Numbered from the stretch's first letter, positions 6,881-20,807 are shown. The stretch is 51,659 bases of DNA from Paenisporosarcina sp. HGH0030 (GCF_000411295.1 NZ_KE150421.1:1769592-1821250); one strand, 5' to 3'. Translations and numbers: made by a program. Notes: generated from the sequence alone by a model not told the origin.

Positions 6881-7022
6881 GGAAGTAACTGGGCGAACGG
6901 GAATAGTGCGAACGGGAATAAAGTACTCGCGAGAGGGATTAAACGTATCCTTAATAGGAACAAATCTTGAAAGGGAATAAAAATTCCCTCCCGTTAATAT
7001 TGCCACACTTCTAACAGGAGTA
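6881..7022. repeat. Degenerate ~21-bp phased repeats (GGGAATA type)
   Basis: The 506-base gap between spoIID and murAA (6753-7259) has no gene. It holds units of the type GGGAATA or AGGAACA at 6899, 6914, 6935, 6956, 6973 and AGGAGTA at 7016; several intervals are exactly 21 bases. Read on the minus strand the unit is TTTATTCCC, the same word as in the arrays at 18.86 and 42.69 kb. Confidence 0.5.
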
Positions 7023-7202
7023 AAGCGTAAACAAACCAACTTGCCCCCTCCCACTTCATTCTGAGGGGTATTACTGTTACGGATTAATATAAACAAAGTG
7101 AGCTTTCCGAATAGGAACAAATAAAAAGGAAATGGCATAAACTAAATATCCCCCTACCCCCTCTTCCCAAAACTGAGTATTAACGGGAATAAAATTTTCC
7201 AC

Positions 7203-7239
7203 AAAAAACCGACATCTTGGGTATAAGATGTCGGTTTTT
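7203..7239 (-). terminator. Terminator of murAA
   Basis: AACCGACATCTT pairs with AAGATGTCGGTT across 6 bases, with a T run on the minus-strand side and a shorter one on the plus side, so it may stop transcription in both directions. It lies 21 bases after the murAA stop. Confidence 0.9.
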
Positions 7240-7259
7240 GGAATAGGATAGGATATGGA

Positions 7260-8561
7260 TTAAACGGTTTGTTGCATTACTTTTTCATCAGAAGACTCAG
7301 ATGAAACGCGTTCAATGTCTGCTCCAAGTGCCTGTAGTTTCAAGTGGAAGTTCACGTATCCACGGTCAAGATGGTAAAGTTCAGTAACGCGTGTTACGCC
7401 TTCTGAAGCCAAGCCCGCTAAAATTAATGCTGCAGCTGCACGTAGATCAGTTGCTGCCACTTCTGCGCCTTGAAGTTCAGATGGTCCTTGCATAATAACC
7501 GAGCGACCTTCAATTTTTACATTCCCGTTCATGCGACGGAATTCTTCTACGTGCATAAAGCGGTTTTCAAATACCGTTTCAGTCAACATTCCCGTGCCAG
7601 TTGCCGTTAACATCAATGCCATCATTTGTGATTGCATGTCAGTCGGGAAGCCAGGATGCGGCATTGTTTTAATATCCACTGATTTCAATGTTTCAGTTGC
7701 ACGGATACGAAGTCCGTCTTCTTCTTCATTGATATGAACGCCCATTTCTTCCATTTTGGAAATTAACGCTGCCATATGCTCAGGAACTGCGTTTTCGATT
7801 GTTACATCACCTTTTGTGATGGCAGCTGCCACCATGAATGTACCTGCTTCAATACGGTCAGGAATGATATGGTGAAGTGTACCTTCTAATTCTTCTACAC
7901 CCTCGATGCGAATCGTGTCGGTACCAGCCCCGATAACACGTCCACCCATTTCGTTGATGAAGTTCGCCAAATCTACAATTTCCGGCTCTCTTGCAGCATT
8001 TTCAAGAATTGTCGTTCCTTCTGCCAATGCTGCTGCCGTCATGATGTTTTCAGTTGCCCCAACACTTGGGAAGTCCATATAAATTTTAGCACCTTTTAAG
8101 CGACCTTCTGTTCTTGCCTCAACAAATCCATGACCAAATGAGATTTCAGCGCCCATCGCTTCAAAACCTTTTAAATGCTGATCGATTGGACGAGAACCGA
8201 TTGCACAGCCCCCTGGAAGTGCTACACGCGCAAAGCCGTTACGAGCTAAAATCGGTCCCATTACTAAGATCGATGCACGCATTTTACGAACGTATTCGAA
8301 TTGAGCTTCACTTGATAATGTAGCTGAAGAATCGATAATGACTTCGTTTTGTTTTGGGAAATATTGCACTGATGCACCTAAACTTTTCAATACTTCATTT
8401 ATCGTGTAAACATCTGCTAAGTTCGCTACGTCACGAATGATGTTTTTTCCTTTTGATGCTAAAAGAGCTGCTGCCAATACCGGTAGTACCGCATTTTTTG
8501 CACCCTCTACTCTTACTTTCCCTGTTAACTTATGGCCGCCTCTTACAATAATTTTATCCAA
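7260..8561 (-). CDS. murAA: UDP-GlcNAc 1-carboxyvinyltransferase MurAA
   Basis: MurA transfers enolpyruvate from PEP to UDP-GlcNAc, the first committed step of peptidoglycan synthesis. The active-site loop [15 protein letters not shown] carries the fosfomycin-reactive Cys, and the [14 protein letters not shown] motif and C-terminal [16 protein letters not shown] are typical. The length of 433 residues matches the family. The start is TTG at 8561 with GGAGGG six bases upstream; the longer in-frame extension lacks such a site. Synteny with spoIID and the atp operon marks it as murAA; a second copy, murAB, lies at 34.3-35.6 kb. Confidence 0.95.
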   Translation of the reverse strand: MDKIIVRGGHKLTGKVRVEGAKNAVLPVLAAALLASKGKNIIRDVANLADVYTINEVLKSLGASVQYFPKQNEVIIDSSATLSSEAQFEYVRKMRASILVMGPILARNGFARVALPGGCAIGSRPIDQHLKGFEAMGAEISFGHGFVEARTEGRLKGAKIYMDFPSVGATENIMTAAALAEGTTILENAAREPEIVDLANFINEMGGRVIGAGTDTIRIEGVEELEGTLHHIIPDRIEAGTFMVAAAITKGDVTIENAVPEHMAALISKMEEMGVHINEEEDGLRIRATETLKSVDIKTMPHPGFPTDMQSQMMALMLTATGTGMLTETVFENRFMHVEEFRRMNGNVKIEGRSVIMQGPSELQGAEVAATDLRAAAALILAGLASEGVTRVTELYHLDRGYVNFHLKLQALGADIERVSSESSDEKVMQQTV

Positions 8562-8931
8562 TGTTGACCCTCCATGTTTTATATAATGATTTTTCTCTAT
8601 GTGTCGATTAAACTCGTATGATGTCATTTATTAGGAATAAAAACATTACTCATATTACAGACATTTCTCGTATAACACAAGTACCCATTCCCTCATTTTT
8701 TGTGAACTTTTTGACAAGTAACTGTTTTATATGATACGTAAGTCACAAGTTCTTTGTGTCGGTCAAAATGGAACTCTTTTAAACTCTTTTTTGTTAAGTT
8801 ATTCTACCTACTAATTCCCTTCGACACTAGGATTAAACCATCCTTCGACAATTTATTTCCCGGGTAATATTTGTTCTCTCCATGGCCATAGCTACGAAAC
8901 TCGTTCATCTTTATGGACATAAAGAGACTCT
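8562..8931. other. Gene-poor gap upstream of murAA
   Basis: No gene of the ywmB type, which sits here in B. subtilis, is present. A possible promoter TTGTGT-N17-TAATAT reads toward murAA. I see no other convincing element. Confidence 0.4.
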
Positions 8932-9168
8932 TTATGAAAAGAGGAACGGAATCTGTTTCGACCAAGTCGACATGTGCAGAAAGAAGTTCGACACTGAAGA
9001 ACCGATTGCAATGCTCAAAAGAATGTATAGTAGTTGCACTTGAAAAACATGTTGCTTTTTGACAACTTTTTCGATCATGACAGCACGAAGTGCAAAAAAT
9101 GTAATTCCGATAAAAAATGTATGCGATAAAATGCCAAGGATTGCTTGTTGCCCAATTTGTGTATACAT
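8932..9168 (-). CDS. ywzB: DUF1146 family membrane protein YwzB
   Basis: The 78-residue product has two membrane spans (about 10-30, LGILSHTFFIGITFFALRAV, and 45-62, LLYILLSIAIGSSVSNFFL), a basic loop between them and the pattern GQQAxLGIxSH near the start, which match DUF1146 proteins such as B. subtilis YwzB. The ATG follows AAGGAGCAATCACC. It lies downstream of the atp operon as in B. subtilis but behind its own gap after the atp terminator. The function is unknown; location suggests nothing more than conserved gene order. Confidence 0.8.
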   Translation of the reverse strand: MYTQIGQQAILGILSHTFFIGITFFALRAVMIEKVVKKQHVFQVQLLYILLSIAIGSSVSNFFLHMSTWSKQIPFLFS

Positions 9169-9440
9169 GGTGATTGCTCCTTTTTGTATGAAAAGTGGTC
9201 GAATTAAGTAAGGAAAACACTTTTGTTAAGATGTTGTCTGGCAGCATACGTACGAATGTGAAAAATTAAGTTAATAAACTTATCACGTTACGAATTGTGT
9301 TGAAAAATGAAATTGGAGATTGAAAACTCATTTCCAGAAATACATTCATTACATTCAGATATAACATTGCGCATTGTAAATAAACAACAGTGAATCCTCT
9401 ATATCGATCTGTGAAATAGAGAGACCCCCACCTATCAAAT
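9169..9440. other. Intergenic gap between atp terminator and ywzB
   Basis: AT-rich sequence without a supported gene. I found no clear promoter or structured element apart from the terminator that closes the atp operon at its left edge in transcription order. Confidence 0.4.
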
Positions 9441-9478
9441 AAAAAAACGAGTCGAGGAGAATACTACTCCTCGACTCG
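9441..9478 (-). terminator. Terminator of the atp operon
   Basis: A perfect 12-base stem, CGAGTCGAGGAG with CTCCTCGACTCG, a 7-base loop and seven T on the minus strand, 10 bases after the atpC stop. Confidence 0.95.
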
Positions 9479-9488
9479 CCATCTTTTA

Positions 9489-9896
9489 TTAGATGTTACC
9501 CTCATTAACGTTGATACGATTCATTGCGCGTTTCAATGATAGTTCCGCACGTTTGAAATCGACGTCGTCTTGTTTTGATAAGTTCAGACGTTCTTCAGCA
9601 CGTTTCATTGCTTCTTTCGCACGATTGATATCAATTGTGCTAGCTACTTCAGCTGATGGAGCTAGAATGGATACTTGGTCAGGTCGGACTTCCAAGAAAC
9701 CGCCGCTTACTGCAACGATTTCAGTTGTTCCTTCCTTTTTCAGACGAATGGCACCCACTTTAAGTGGAGCAACCATTGGAATGTGTCCAGGTAGCACACC
9801 AATTTCACCAGTTGTTGTAGAGGCAATGATCATGTTGACTTCAGAATCGTATACCGGGCCGTCGGGAGTGACAATATTGACTTTGATGGTCTTCAT
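9489..9896 (-). CDS. atpC: ATP synthase F1 epsilon subunit
   Basis: AtpC is the epsilon subunit of the F1 stalk and regulates rotation. The N-terminal beta sandwich ([36 protein letters not shown]) and the C-terminal helical pair ([26 protein letters not shown]) are both present. Length is 135 residues, as usual. The ATG follows GGAGGGGAAAAA. It is the last gene of the operon, 24 bases after atpD. Confidence 0.97.
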   Translation of the reverse strand: MKTIKVNIVTPDGPVYDSEVNMIIASTTTGEIGVLPGHIPMVAPLKVGAIRLKKEGTTEIVAVSGGFLEVRPDQVSILAPSAEVASTIDINRAKEAMKRAEERLNLSKQDDVDFKRAELSLKRAMNRINVNEGNI

Positions 9897-9920
9897 TTTT
9901 TCCCCTCCTGGTCCCTGTTA

Positions 9921-11357
<1,437 letters not shown>

Positions 11358-11366
11358 TTACTTCTT

Positions 11367-12239
<873 letters not shown>

Positions 12240-12266
12240 TTATCGTTTTTTATTCATCCAAAAAGA

Positions 12267-13802
<1,536 letters not shown>

Positions 13803-14339
13803 TTAACCAATAAGTTGTTTTTTCAAGCGGTCTAGCTTAGCGCTTACGCTGCTATCGAAAATACGATTCCCGATTTGAAGACGAATGCCACCAATCAATG
13901 ATGGATCAATTTCGTTTTCAATGCGTAAAGAGTTCACCCCTACTTTGTGTGCAAATGCAGACGAAATCGCCGCACGCTCATCATCAGTCAAAGGACGTGT
14001 AGAGAATACTTTCGCGTCAGCAATACCTTGTGCTTCGTTTGAAAGTGTTTCAAATTCAGTAGCTACTGCCACTACTTCATTGATTCGTTTACGGTCAATC
14101 AACACTTGCAGTGTATTCACTACGAAAGGATTAGCTTTACCGAATAACTCACGAATCAACTCTTTTTTACGGTCTAAAGAAAGCTTTGGAGAAGCAAGCA
14201 TAACCTGCAATTCACGATTTTCTTTAAATACCACTTTCACTTCACGGAAATCTTCTTCCACGTGAGCTAGTTGGTTATGTTGTTGTGCTAGTTGAAACAA
14301 TGCTAGGGCATAACGTTTCGCTGCAGTTGATTGACTCAC
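13803..14339 (-). CDS. atpH: ATP synthase delta subunit
   Basis: AtpH (delta) joins the top of F1 to the peripheral stalk. The N-terminal [16 protein letters not shown] helix and the C-terminal [26 protein letters not shown] signature (here EIDPSLIGG) are present. Length is 178 residues. The GTG start overlaps the atpF stop in a GTGA quartet, so translation is probably coupled. Confidence 0.97.
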   Translation of the reverse strand: MSQSTAAKRYALALFQLAQQHNQLAHVEEDFREVKVVFKENRELQVMLASPKLSLDRKKELIRELFGKANPFVVNTLQVLIDRKRINEVVAVATEFETLSNEAQGIADAKVFSTRPLTDDERAAISSAFAHKVGVNSLRIENEIDPSLIGGIRLQIGNRIFDSSVSAKLDRLKKQLIG

Positions 14340-14869
14340 ACTACATCGCCTGCCTTCGCAATCGTTTCTTCGATTAACGCACGGTTATCTTCTTCAGAAA
14401 TTTGTTTTCCAAGAACTTTAGATGCTGCAAGAACAGATAGAGATACAACTTCTTCGCGTACTGCTGCGATAGCTTTTTCTTTTTCTGTTTCAATCTCACG
14501 GACAGCTGATTCTTTCAAACGGCCTGCTTCAGCGCGTGCAGTTGTGATGATTTCTTCACGTTGTGCATCGCCTTGTTGCTTCGCGTTTTCAACAATCGCT
14601 TGTGCTTCTGTGCGTGCTTCTTTTAATAAGGCACGTTGTTCTTCAAGTAATTGATGTGATTCTTGGCGGCTTTTTTCAGCTGCTTCGATTTCACTAACAA
14701 TTAACTCTTCACGTTGCTTCATTACTCCCATCAACGGACCCCATGCGAATTTCTTCAATAGGACCATTAAAAGGATGAAAACGATTAAAGTAGCAAAAAT
14801 GTCACCAGTGTTAAGTGCTTTTACAGCATGTTCTGTAGTGGCATTTAGGACGAGGTAATCCAAAAACAC
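14336..14869 (-). CDS. atpF: ATP synthase Fo b subunit
   Basis: AtpF is the peripheral stalk b subunit. It has an N-terminal membrane span ([17 protein letters not shown], about 27-43), then a long charged coiled coil from about residue 50 to 150 that dimerises and binds delta. Length is 177 residues. The start is GTG with GGGAGTGA seven bases upstream. It is separated from atpE by 150 bases that include a small hairpin. Confidence 0.97.
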   Translation of the reverse strand: MFLDYLVLNATTEHAVKALNTGDIFATLIVFILLMVLLKKFAWGPLMGVMKQREELIVSEIEAAEKSRQESHQLLEEQRALLKEARTEAQAIVENAKQQGDAQREEIITTARAEAGRLKESAVREIETEKEKAIAAVREEVVSLSVLAASKVLGKQISEEDNRALIEETIAKAGDVV

Positions 14870-14963
14870 GATTGTTTCACTCCCTTCAAGAGCTTCAAGT
14901 CTTTATCTGAATCTAAACAGATGGATTTTCTATGTTTAAAAACGATCAATATTCATAAGAGAA

Positions 14964-14979
14964 TGACGAAGAATCGTCA
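14964..14979. other. Small hairpin between atpE and atpF
   Basis: TGACGA and TCGTCA pair around a 4-base loop in the 150-base gap between atpE and atpF. There is no U tract, so it is not a terminator; it may protect or balance the atpE message. The gap also carries a TATATATATA run just after the atpE stop. Confidence 0.4.
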
Positions 14980-15019
14980 AAGATCAACTTCGCCATTACC
15001 ATTTGTGAGTATATATATA

Positions 15020-16020
<1,001 letters not shown>

Positions 16021-16069
16021 TCACCTCTCTTTCACAATTCGGTATAGAGTTTTTCATGTATATAATCCT

Positions 16070-16089
16070 GTCTACTATTAATAGAAGAC
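16070..16089. promoter_or_regulatory. 20-bp near-perfect palindrome upstream of atpB
   Basis: GTCTACTATTAATAGAAGAC is a palindrome with one mismatched pair, 50 bases before the atpB start, inside a 234-base gap where many Firmicutes carry the larger atpI gene. It overlaps a weak promoter-like TTGTCT..GATTAT arrangement. Confidence 0.4.
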
Positions 16090-16254
16090 AATCGAGATTA
16101 CTGAATTCATGCTTCTTCCTGATTTCGACATTCTTCATGTCAAACCGAAAGAAATTCTTGCAAAGGGTGTTTAAACGGAAAGTAGTTTCTATGTATGGTC
16201 TTACTGTTGAAACTGTTAAATGAGTTTCTTCCTATACATAAATAACGGTCTAAA

Positions 16255-16467
16255 TCATGATTCACTCTTTCGAATGGTCAAGATCATGGCTGTTACACCG
16301 ACTGCAAGGCCAATGAACAGAAAAAGCACTAAAAATAACGGGGTGGTGTCTATTTTGTCATCGAGCCACATTCCAGTGAAAACTCCTATTAAAATAGAAC
16401 CAACAAGTTGTGAGAGAATAGCCGAATAAAGGGCCATTTCTTGTAAAGGACGTCTCGTTTGACGCAT
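16255..16467 (-). CDS. atpI: AtpZ/AtpI family protein, first gene of atp operon
   Basis: The 70-residue product has a basic N terminus (MRQTRRPLQEMALYSAILSQ) and two membrane spans (about 18-36 and 46-65). This is the short AtpZ-like form that often precedes atpB and helps assemble or supply ions to the c ring. The larger four-span AtpI protein is absent: the next 234 bases before atpB hold no frame. The ATG at 16467 follows GAGGATCACC; the much longer upstream extension crosses the promoter and is not coding. Confidence 0.85.
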   Translation of the reverse strand: MRQTRRPLQEMALYSAILSQLVGSILIGVFTGMWLDDKIDTTPLFLVLFLFIGLAVGVTAMILTIRKSES

Positions 16468-16585
16468 GGTGATCCTCACGTTTTTGCATGACTTTGTAAA
16501 AATCGCGAATCTGATAGAAAGTAGATACGACAAGGTTTCAACGTGAATTATACACATGAAAGCCCTCTCATTCATACCCTTTGTA

Positions 16586-16614
16586 AGCATACAATAGGGG
16601 TAAAATGATGTCAA
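16586..16614 (-). promoter_or_regulatory. Sigma-A promoter of the atp operon
   Basis: On the minus strand a perfect TTGACA (16609-16614) and TATGCT (16586-16591) are 17 bases apart. The 5' leader to the atpI start is about 110 bases. Confidence 0.85.
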
Positions 16615-16730
16615 TTGATTCCCGTGAAAAACTTCACAAAGTCGCCTCAATCGACATATTGTCGACAAATTTGCAAACAGCAGGCTGAGTTGTTATGAAA
16701 TAACTCTTTTTTGGTGCTGATGCAGATTGG

Positions 16731-16877
16731 TTAGTAGTGGTTATCTCGAGTTTATCTCGTATTCGAAGAAGGTTATTTGCATTTTGTGTGGTGATATCTT
16801 CAATTCGTGCAGCGTTATCTAGATTTCACCTACGTTTATCTAGAATTCGGACAACTATATCTAAAATTCACGTTTTC
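16731..16877. repeat. Exact 21-bp-period degenerate repeat array
   Basis: The word TTATCT, ATATCT or TTATTT recurs at 16752, 16773, 16794, 16815, 16836 and 16857, each exactly 21 bases apart, with a weaker unit at 16731. Most units continue with an ATTCG or ATTCA core. The array fills the gap between the wecB hairpin and the atp promoter; no gene is present there. Confidence 0.8.
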
Positions 16878-16906
16878 TAATACAATTCCCTAACAATCTC
16901 ATAGTG

Positions 16907-16932
16907 AAAGGGACTGCCGAGGCTGTCCCTTT
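16907..16932 (-). terminator. Hairpin after wecB
   Basis: AAAGGGACaGCC pairs with GGCaGTCCCTTT around a 2-base loop, 10 bases after the wecB stop. The minus-strand tail is only TTTCAC, so termination strength is uncertain. Confidence 0.55.
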
Positions 16933-16941
16933 TCCTTTTTT

Positions 16942-18063
16942 CTACTTATTTAAATAGTCTTTCAGCGCTTCAACGATTCGTCTTGATGCTTCACCGTCAC
17001 CATACGGGTTGGATGCATGAGACATTGATGCATAAGCTTCATCGTTCGTCAGCAATTCTTTTGCTAAACCATAAATTGTTTCTTCGTCCGTACCCGCTAG
17101 CTTCAATGTTCCTGCCGCGATTCCTTCTGGACGTTCAGTCGTATCGCGCAATACAAGAACCGGTTTCCCTAAAGAAGGTGCTTCTTCCTGCACGCCGCCT
17201 GAATCAGTCAATATAATGAAAGAACGTGCTGCGAAGTTATGGAAATCGAGTACTTCTAGAGGCTCGATCAAGTGAATGCGTGGATCATTTCCAAGGATTT
17301 CACTAGCTATTTCACGTACAGCAGGATTCATATGAACTGGGTAGACAACTTGTACGTCGTCATGTTCTTCAATCAAACGTTTGATTGCACGGAACATGTT
17401 GCGCATCGGTTCACCCAAGTTTTCACGACGGTGTGCCGTCAATAAAATCATTCGGTCTGAGCCGATTTGTTCCAGTACAGGATGCGAGTACTCTTCGCGA
17501 ACCGTTGTTTTCAACGCGTCAATCGCCGTGTTGCCTGTTACGACAATGCGATCTTCCGGTTTGTTTTCACGGCGAAGGTTATCTGCAGACACTTCCGTTG
17601 GTGAGAAATGCAGGTCTGCCATAACACCAGTTAATTGGCGGTTCATTTCCTCAGGGTATGGTGAGTATTTATTAAATGTACGAAGTCCCGCTTCTACGTG
17701 ACCAACTGCGATTTGGTTATAGAAAGCCGCTAAGCTTGCAATGAAAGTCGTTGTCGTATCGCCATGTACCAAGACGATGTCGGGCTTCGATTCTTTCATG
17801 ACTGCATCCAATCCTTCAAGTCCACGTGTTGTCACGTCGATTAAAGTCTGGCGGTCTTTCATAATGTTCAAATCGAAGTCAGGTGTAATGCCGAATGTGT
17901 CCAACACTTGGTCAAGCATTTGGCGATGTTGCGCCGTTACGGTCACGATGGATTCGATTTCGTCTGTATGTTTTTCCAATTCCAATACGAGTGGTGCCAT
18001 TTTAATTGCTTCTGGGCGTGTCCCAAAAATCGTCATGACTTTCCATTTTTTCGTCAAGGTCAA
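16942..18063 (-). CDS. mnaA: UDP-N-acetylglucosamine 2-epimerase
   Basis: This enzyme interconverts UDP-GlcNAc and UDP-ManNAc, feeding teichoic acid linkage-unit synthesis. FGTRPEAIKMAPLVLEL at the N terminus, LVHGDTTTTF, GHVEAGLRT, TAHRRENLGEP and LTDSGGVQEEAPSLGKP are the family blocks. Length is 373 residues. The start is TTG at 18063 with AGGAAG close by; a second TTG at 18057 is possible. It lies 13 bases after upp, so the two are probably co-transcribed, an arrangement also seen in B. subtilis. Confidence 0.95.
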   Translation of the reverse strand: MTLTKKWKVMTIFGTRPEAIKMAPLVLELEKHTDEIESIVTVTAQHRQMLDQVLDTFGITPDFDLNIMKDRQTLIDVTTRGLEGLDAVMKESKPDIVLVHGDTTTTFIASLAAFYNQIAVGHVEAGLRTFNKYSPYPEEMNRQLTGVMADLHFSPTEVSADNLRRENKPEDRIVVTGNTAIDALKTTVREEYSHPVLEQIGSDRMILLTAHRRENLGEPMRNMFRAIKRLIEEHDDVQVVYPVHMNPAVREIASEILGNDPRIHLIEPLEVLDFHNFAARSFIILTDSGGVQEEAPSLGKPVLVLRDTTERPEGIAAGTLKLAGTDEETIYGLAKELLTNDEAYASMSHASNPYGDGEASRRIVEALKDYLNK

Positions 18064-18076
18064 AGCACTTCCTTAC

Positions 18077-18706
18077 TTATTTTGTTCCGAACAAACGGTC
18101 ACCAGCATCGCCAAGTCCTGGCACGATGTAACCGTGGTCGTCCAATTTTTCGTCAAGGGCAGCAATGTAGATATCAACATCAGGGTGTGCTTGTTGAAGA
18201 ACCTCTACACCTTCTGGAGCAGCGATTAAGCACATAAATTTAATGCTTTTTGCACCGCGGTTTTTCAAAGCATTGATTGCAACAAGTGCAGATCCACCCG
18301 TTGCAAGCATTGGATCAACTAATATAAAATCACGCTCTTCAACGTCCGCTGGGAGCTTCACATAATATTCGATAGGCTGTAAAGTTTCTGGATCACGGTA
18401 TAAGCCGATATGTCCGACTTTAGCCGCTGGGATTAATGTTAAAATACCGTCTACCATACCGATACCGGCACGCAAAATTGGCACGATGCCTAATTTTTTA
18501 CCAGATAAAACTTTTGCTTTAGCTGTTGTTACTGGCGTTTCTACTTCAACATCATCAAGAGGCATATCGCGTGTAATTTCAAAAGCCATCAATGTTGCTA
18601 CTTCATCTACCAATTCGCGAAATTCTTTCGTACCCGTCTTCTTGTCACGGATGTATGTTAATTTATGTTGGATCAATGGATGATCAAATACGTATACTTT
18701 TCCCAT
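18077..18706 (-). CDS. upp: Uracil phosphoribosyltransferase
   Basis: Upp makes UMP from uracil and PRPP in pyrimidine salvage. The PRPP loop [12 protein letters not shown] (about 128-139) and the C-terminal uracil-binding [17 protein letters not shown] are present. The length of 209 residues equals B. subtilis Upp. The ATG at 18706 follows AGGAGAGGACAAA; the frame extends eight codons upstream but without support. It is first in a two-gene unit with mnaA. Confidence 0.97.
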   Translation of the reverse strand: MGKVYVFDHPLIQHKLTYIRDKKTGTKEFRELVDEVATLMAFEITRDMPLDDVEVETPVTTAKAKVLSGKKLGIVPILRAGIGMVDGILTLIPAAKVGHIGLYRDPETLQPIEYYVKLPADVEERDFILVDPMLATGGSALVAINALKNRGAKSIKFMCLIAAPEGVEVLQQAHPDVDIYIAALDEKLDDHGYIVPGLGDAGDRLFGTK

Positions 18707-18739
18707 TTTGTCCTCTCCTTTAACGTTCAAACTTTATCT

Positions 18740-18748
18740 ATTATAGCA
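18740..18748 (-). promoter_or_regulatory. Extended -10 promoter of upp
   Basis: On the minus strand TGCTATAAT combines the TGn extension with a perfect TATAAT (18740-18745), 34 bases before the upp start. Confidence 0.6.
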
Positions 18749-18857
18749 GAAAAAAACGGTTACGCTCGACTCCCTTCATATTTACATTTTTAAGAAAGTT
18801 TCGTTTATATGACAAGATGATTGATTGAAAGGTTCCTTTCTGATTGGAGAGGAGTGT

Positions 18858-18907
18858 TTATTCCCTCTCTTATTTTGATTTGTTCCCTTTCGCGAATGTT
18901 TATTCCT
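18858..18907. repeat. TATTCCC-type phased repeats
   Basis: The words TATTCCC, TGTTCCC and TATTCCT occur at 18859, 18881 and 18901 (intervals 22 and 20). This lies in the 370-base gap between the permease and upp, which otherwise holds only the upp promoter and permease terminator. Confidence 0.5.
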
Positions 18908-19021
18908 TTTATATAATTTATTTGAATTCTCAATACAAGCACACCAAGTTTTCCCTTATGGAAATTACCTTATAATGTTTTAACCTATTTTTATCCTTTC
19001 AAATCATGTCTGTCGAAAAAA

Positions 19022-19056
19022 CAAGAAAAGCACCACAGACTAATCGTCCATGGTGC
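19022..19056 (-). terminator. Terminator of amino-acid permease
   Basis: On the minus strand GCACCA-GGAC pairs with GTC-TGGTGC with small internal mismatches, then TTTTCTTGT. It starts 20 bases after the permease stop. Confidence 0.75.
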
Positions 19057-19075
19057 CTTAAAATTCCACACTATT

Positions 19076-20461
19076 TTACTTCGAGTGATGGGCTCGGTTC
19101 TTTTTGTGGAACCCTTTTCCATAATAATAAACTGTTAAGAAAACTAGCCATAGTGGCCCAACAACAAGTGCGATTCTTGTATCCGGGGAATATGCCATTA
19201 CAACGATAACAAACACTAGGAAAGCAAGTGCAATATAAGATGTGATCGGGAAGAAAGGAACTTTGTATTTCAGTTTTGCTTTCTCCGCAGGTTTTAGTTT
19301 CTTACGGAATTGGATTTGAGAAACCAAAATAATCCCCCACGTCCAGATTGCACCGAAAGTTGCGATGCTCGTTACCCATGTAAATACTTTAGCCGGCACT
19401 ATATAATTCAAAATTACCCCAACCAGTAAAACTATTGCTGTTGCAATAACGGCTTTTCCTGGAACACCGTTTCTTGTCAGGTTTGCAAATTTCTTTGGAG
19501 CTTCACCGTGTTCTGCTAAGTTAAACAACATTCTTCCAGTACTGAAAATCCCACTGTTACAAGAAGATAGTGCTGCTGTCAAAATAACGAAGTTGATGAT
19601 ACCAGCTGCGCCAGGAATACCGATTTGTTCAAATGCCATTACAAACGGACTTCCTTTTGATCCGATTTCCTCCCATGGATAAATGGACATGATGACAAAT
19701 AGTGCCCCTACGTAGAAAATCAGAATGCGCCAGAAAACCGAATCAATCGCTTTTGCAAGCGATTTCTCTGGATTTTTGACTTCTCCAGCTGTTACACCGA
19801 TCATTTCAATACCAAGGAAAGCAAACATAACCATTTGCAGAGATAATAAAAGCCCTTCAATTCCGTTCGGGAAGAAGCCCCCGTGTTCCCATAAATTACT
19901 GATACCGGTTGCGATGCCCCCGTTACCAATACCAAATACAATCATGCCTGCCCCAATAAAGATCATCGCGATAATTGTGACGATTTTAATTAAAGCAAAC
20001 CAGAACTCCAATTCACCATACGCTTTGACTGCTAAAAAGTTAATCGAAGCCATTGCAACTAATGCTGCTAAAGCCCAAATCCAGCGCGGCGTGTCTGGAT
20101 ACCAGTATTCCATATAAATACCAACAGCCGTGATTTCGGCCATACAAGTTACGACCCATAAGAACCAATAATTCCATCCAGTTATGTATCCTGCCAACGG
20201 TCCTAAGTAATCACGTGCGTATTTACTAAACGAACCCGCTACTGGTTTGTGAATAGCCATTTCCCCAAGTGCTCTCATAATAAAGAACATCATCATCCCG
20301 GCGAATGCATATCCAAATAAAATACTCGGTCCTGCTAACTTTATTGCCGTTGCAGATCCAAGAAACAGTCCTACTCCGATGGCTGCTCCTAAAGACATCA
20401 GTGTTATATGCCTTTCTTCAAGCCCCCGTTGAAGACCTTTTGGTTGCGTCTTGCCCTTCAT
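19076..20461 (-). CDS. APC superfamily amino-acid permease
   Basis: A 461-residue, 12-span transporter of the amino-acid/polyamine/organocation family, AAT branch (GabP, ProY, AapA, AlaP relatives). The family signatures are GAAIGVGLFLGSATAIKLAGPS in the first span, MRALGEMA, the GxxGY-WNYWFLWV loop and FLGIEMIGVTAGEVKNPEKSLAKAI. Substrate cannot be set from sequence; a neutral amino acid such as alanine, proline or GABA by proton symport is a fair guess. The ATG follows AGGGGGATTTAAAT. It is a single gene bounded by terminators, with unusual palindromes upstream. Confidence 0.9.
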   Translation of the reverse strand: MKGKTQPKGLQRGLEERHITLMSLGAAIGVGLFLGSATAIKLAGPSILFGYAFAGMMMFFIMRALGEMAIHKPVAGSFSKYARDYLGPLAGYITGWNYWFLWVVTCMAEITAVGIYMEYWYPDTPRWIWALAALVAMASINFLAVKAYGELEFWFALIKIVTIIAMIFIGAGMIVFGIGNGGIATGISNLWEHGGFFPNGIEGLLLSLQMVMFAFLGIEMIGVTAGEVKNPEKSLAKAIDSVFWRILIFYVGALFVIMSIYPWEEIGSKGSPFVMAFEQIGIPGAAGIINFVILTAALSSCNSGIFSTGRMLFNLAEHGEAPKKFANLTRNGVPGKAVIATAIVLLVGVILNYIVPAKVFTWVTSIATFGAIWTWGIILVSQIQFRKKLKPAEKAKLKYKVPFFPITSYIALAFLVFVIVVMAYSPDTRIALVVGPLWLVFLTVYYYGKGFHKKNRAHHSK

Positions 20462-20647
20462 ATTTAAATCCCCCTTAGTTCTTCTGTTCTTCGTGATGAA
20501 AAATAGTTTTTCAATTTATAATACTCTTTTAAAATAAGTATTATATAAATATAAAACATTTATAATAGTTTGACTAGTTACATATGTGCTAGTAGCAAGC
20601 GACGATTTTACTATTCAAAATAGATGAATATGCCTCCCACACAATAT

Positions 20648-20667
20648 TTTGGAAATTATTTTCCAAA
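20648..20667. promoter_or_regulatory. 8-4-8 palindrome upstream of permease (1)
   Basis: TTTGGAAA-TTAT-TTTCCAAA is a perfect 8-base inverted repeat with a 4-base centre, about 190 bases upstream of the permease start. It could be an operator; it lacks a U tract. Confidence 0.5.
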
Positions 20668-20719
20668 CTTTACGGTCTTGAGGAAATGGTAGGAATACCC
20701 CAATATCACTCGGCTGAAC

Positions 20720-20739
20720 ATTATTTTAGCCAAAATAAT
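20720..20739. promoter_or_regulatory. 8-4-8 palindrome upstream of permease (2)
   Basis: ATTATTTT-AGCC-AAAATAAT is a second perfect 8-4-8 inverted repeat, 72 bases centre to centre from the first. The rest of the 20462-20859 gap is AT-rich and has no gene. Confidence 0.5.
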
Positions 20740-20807
20740 TTCTAATATTGAATTACTATTATAGTATTTCAATATTTCAAATAGAATGATTTTCCATAAA
20801 AAAGAAG

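Noticed and set aside
8804-9247. 147-residue frame overlapping ywzB
   Set aside because: It is in another frame of ywzB, which has a recognised family, membrane spans and a good start site.
16468-16668. Longer N terminus for AtpI
   Set aside because: The extension passes over the sigma-A promoter and has no ribosome binding site, whereas ATG 16467 has one.
16731-16877. CRISPR-like periodic repeats
   Set aside because: The units are only 21 bases, degenerate and contiguous, without unique spacers or any cas gene nearby.
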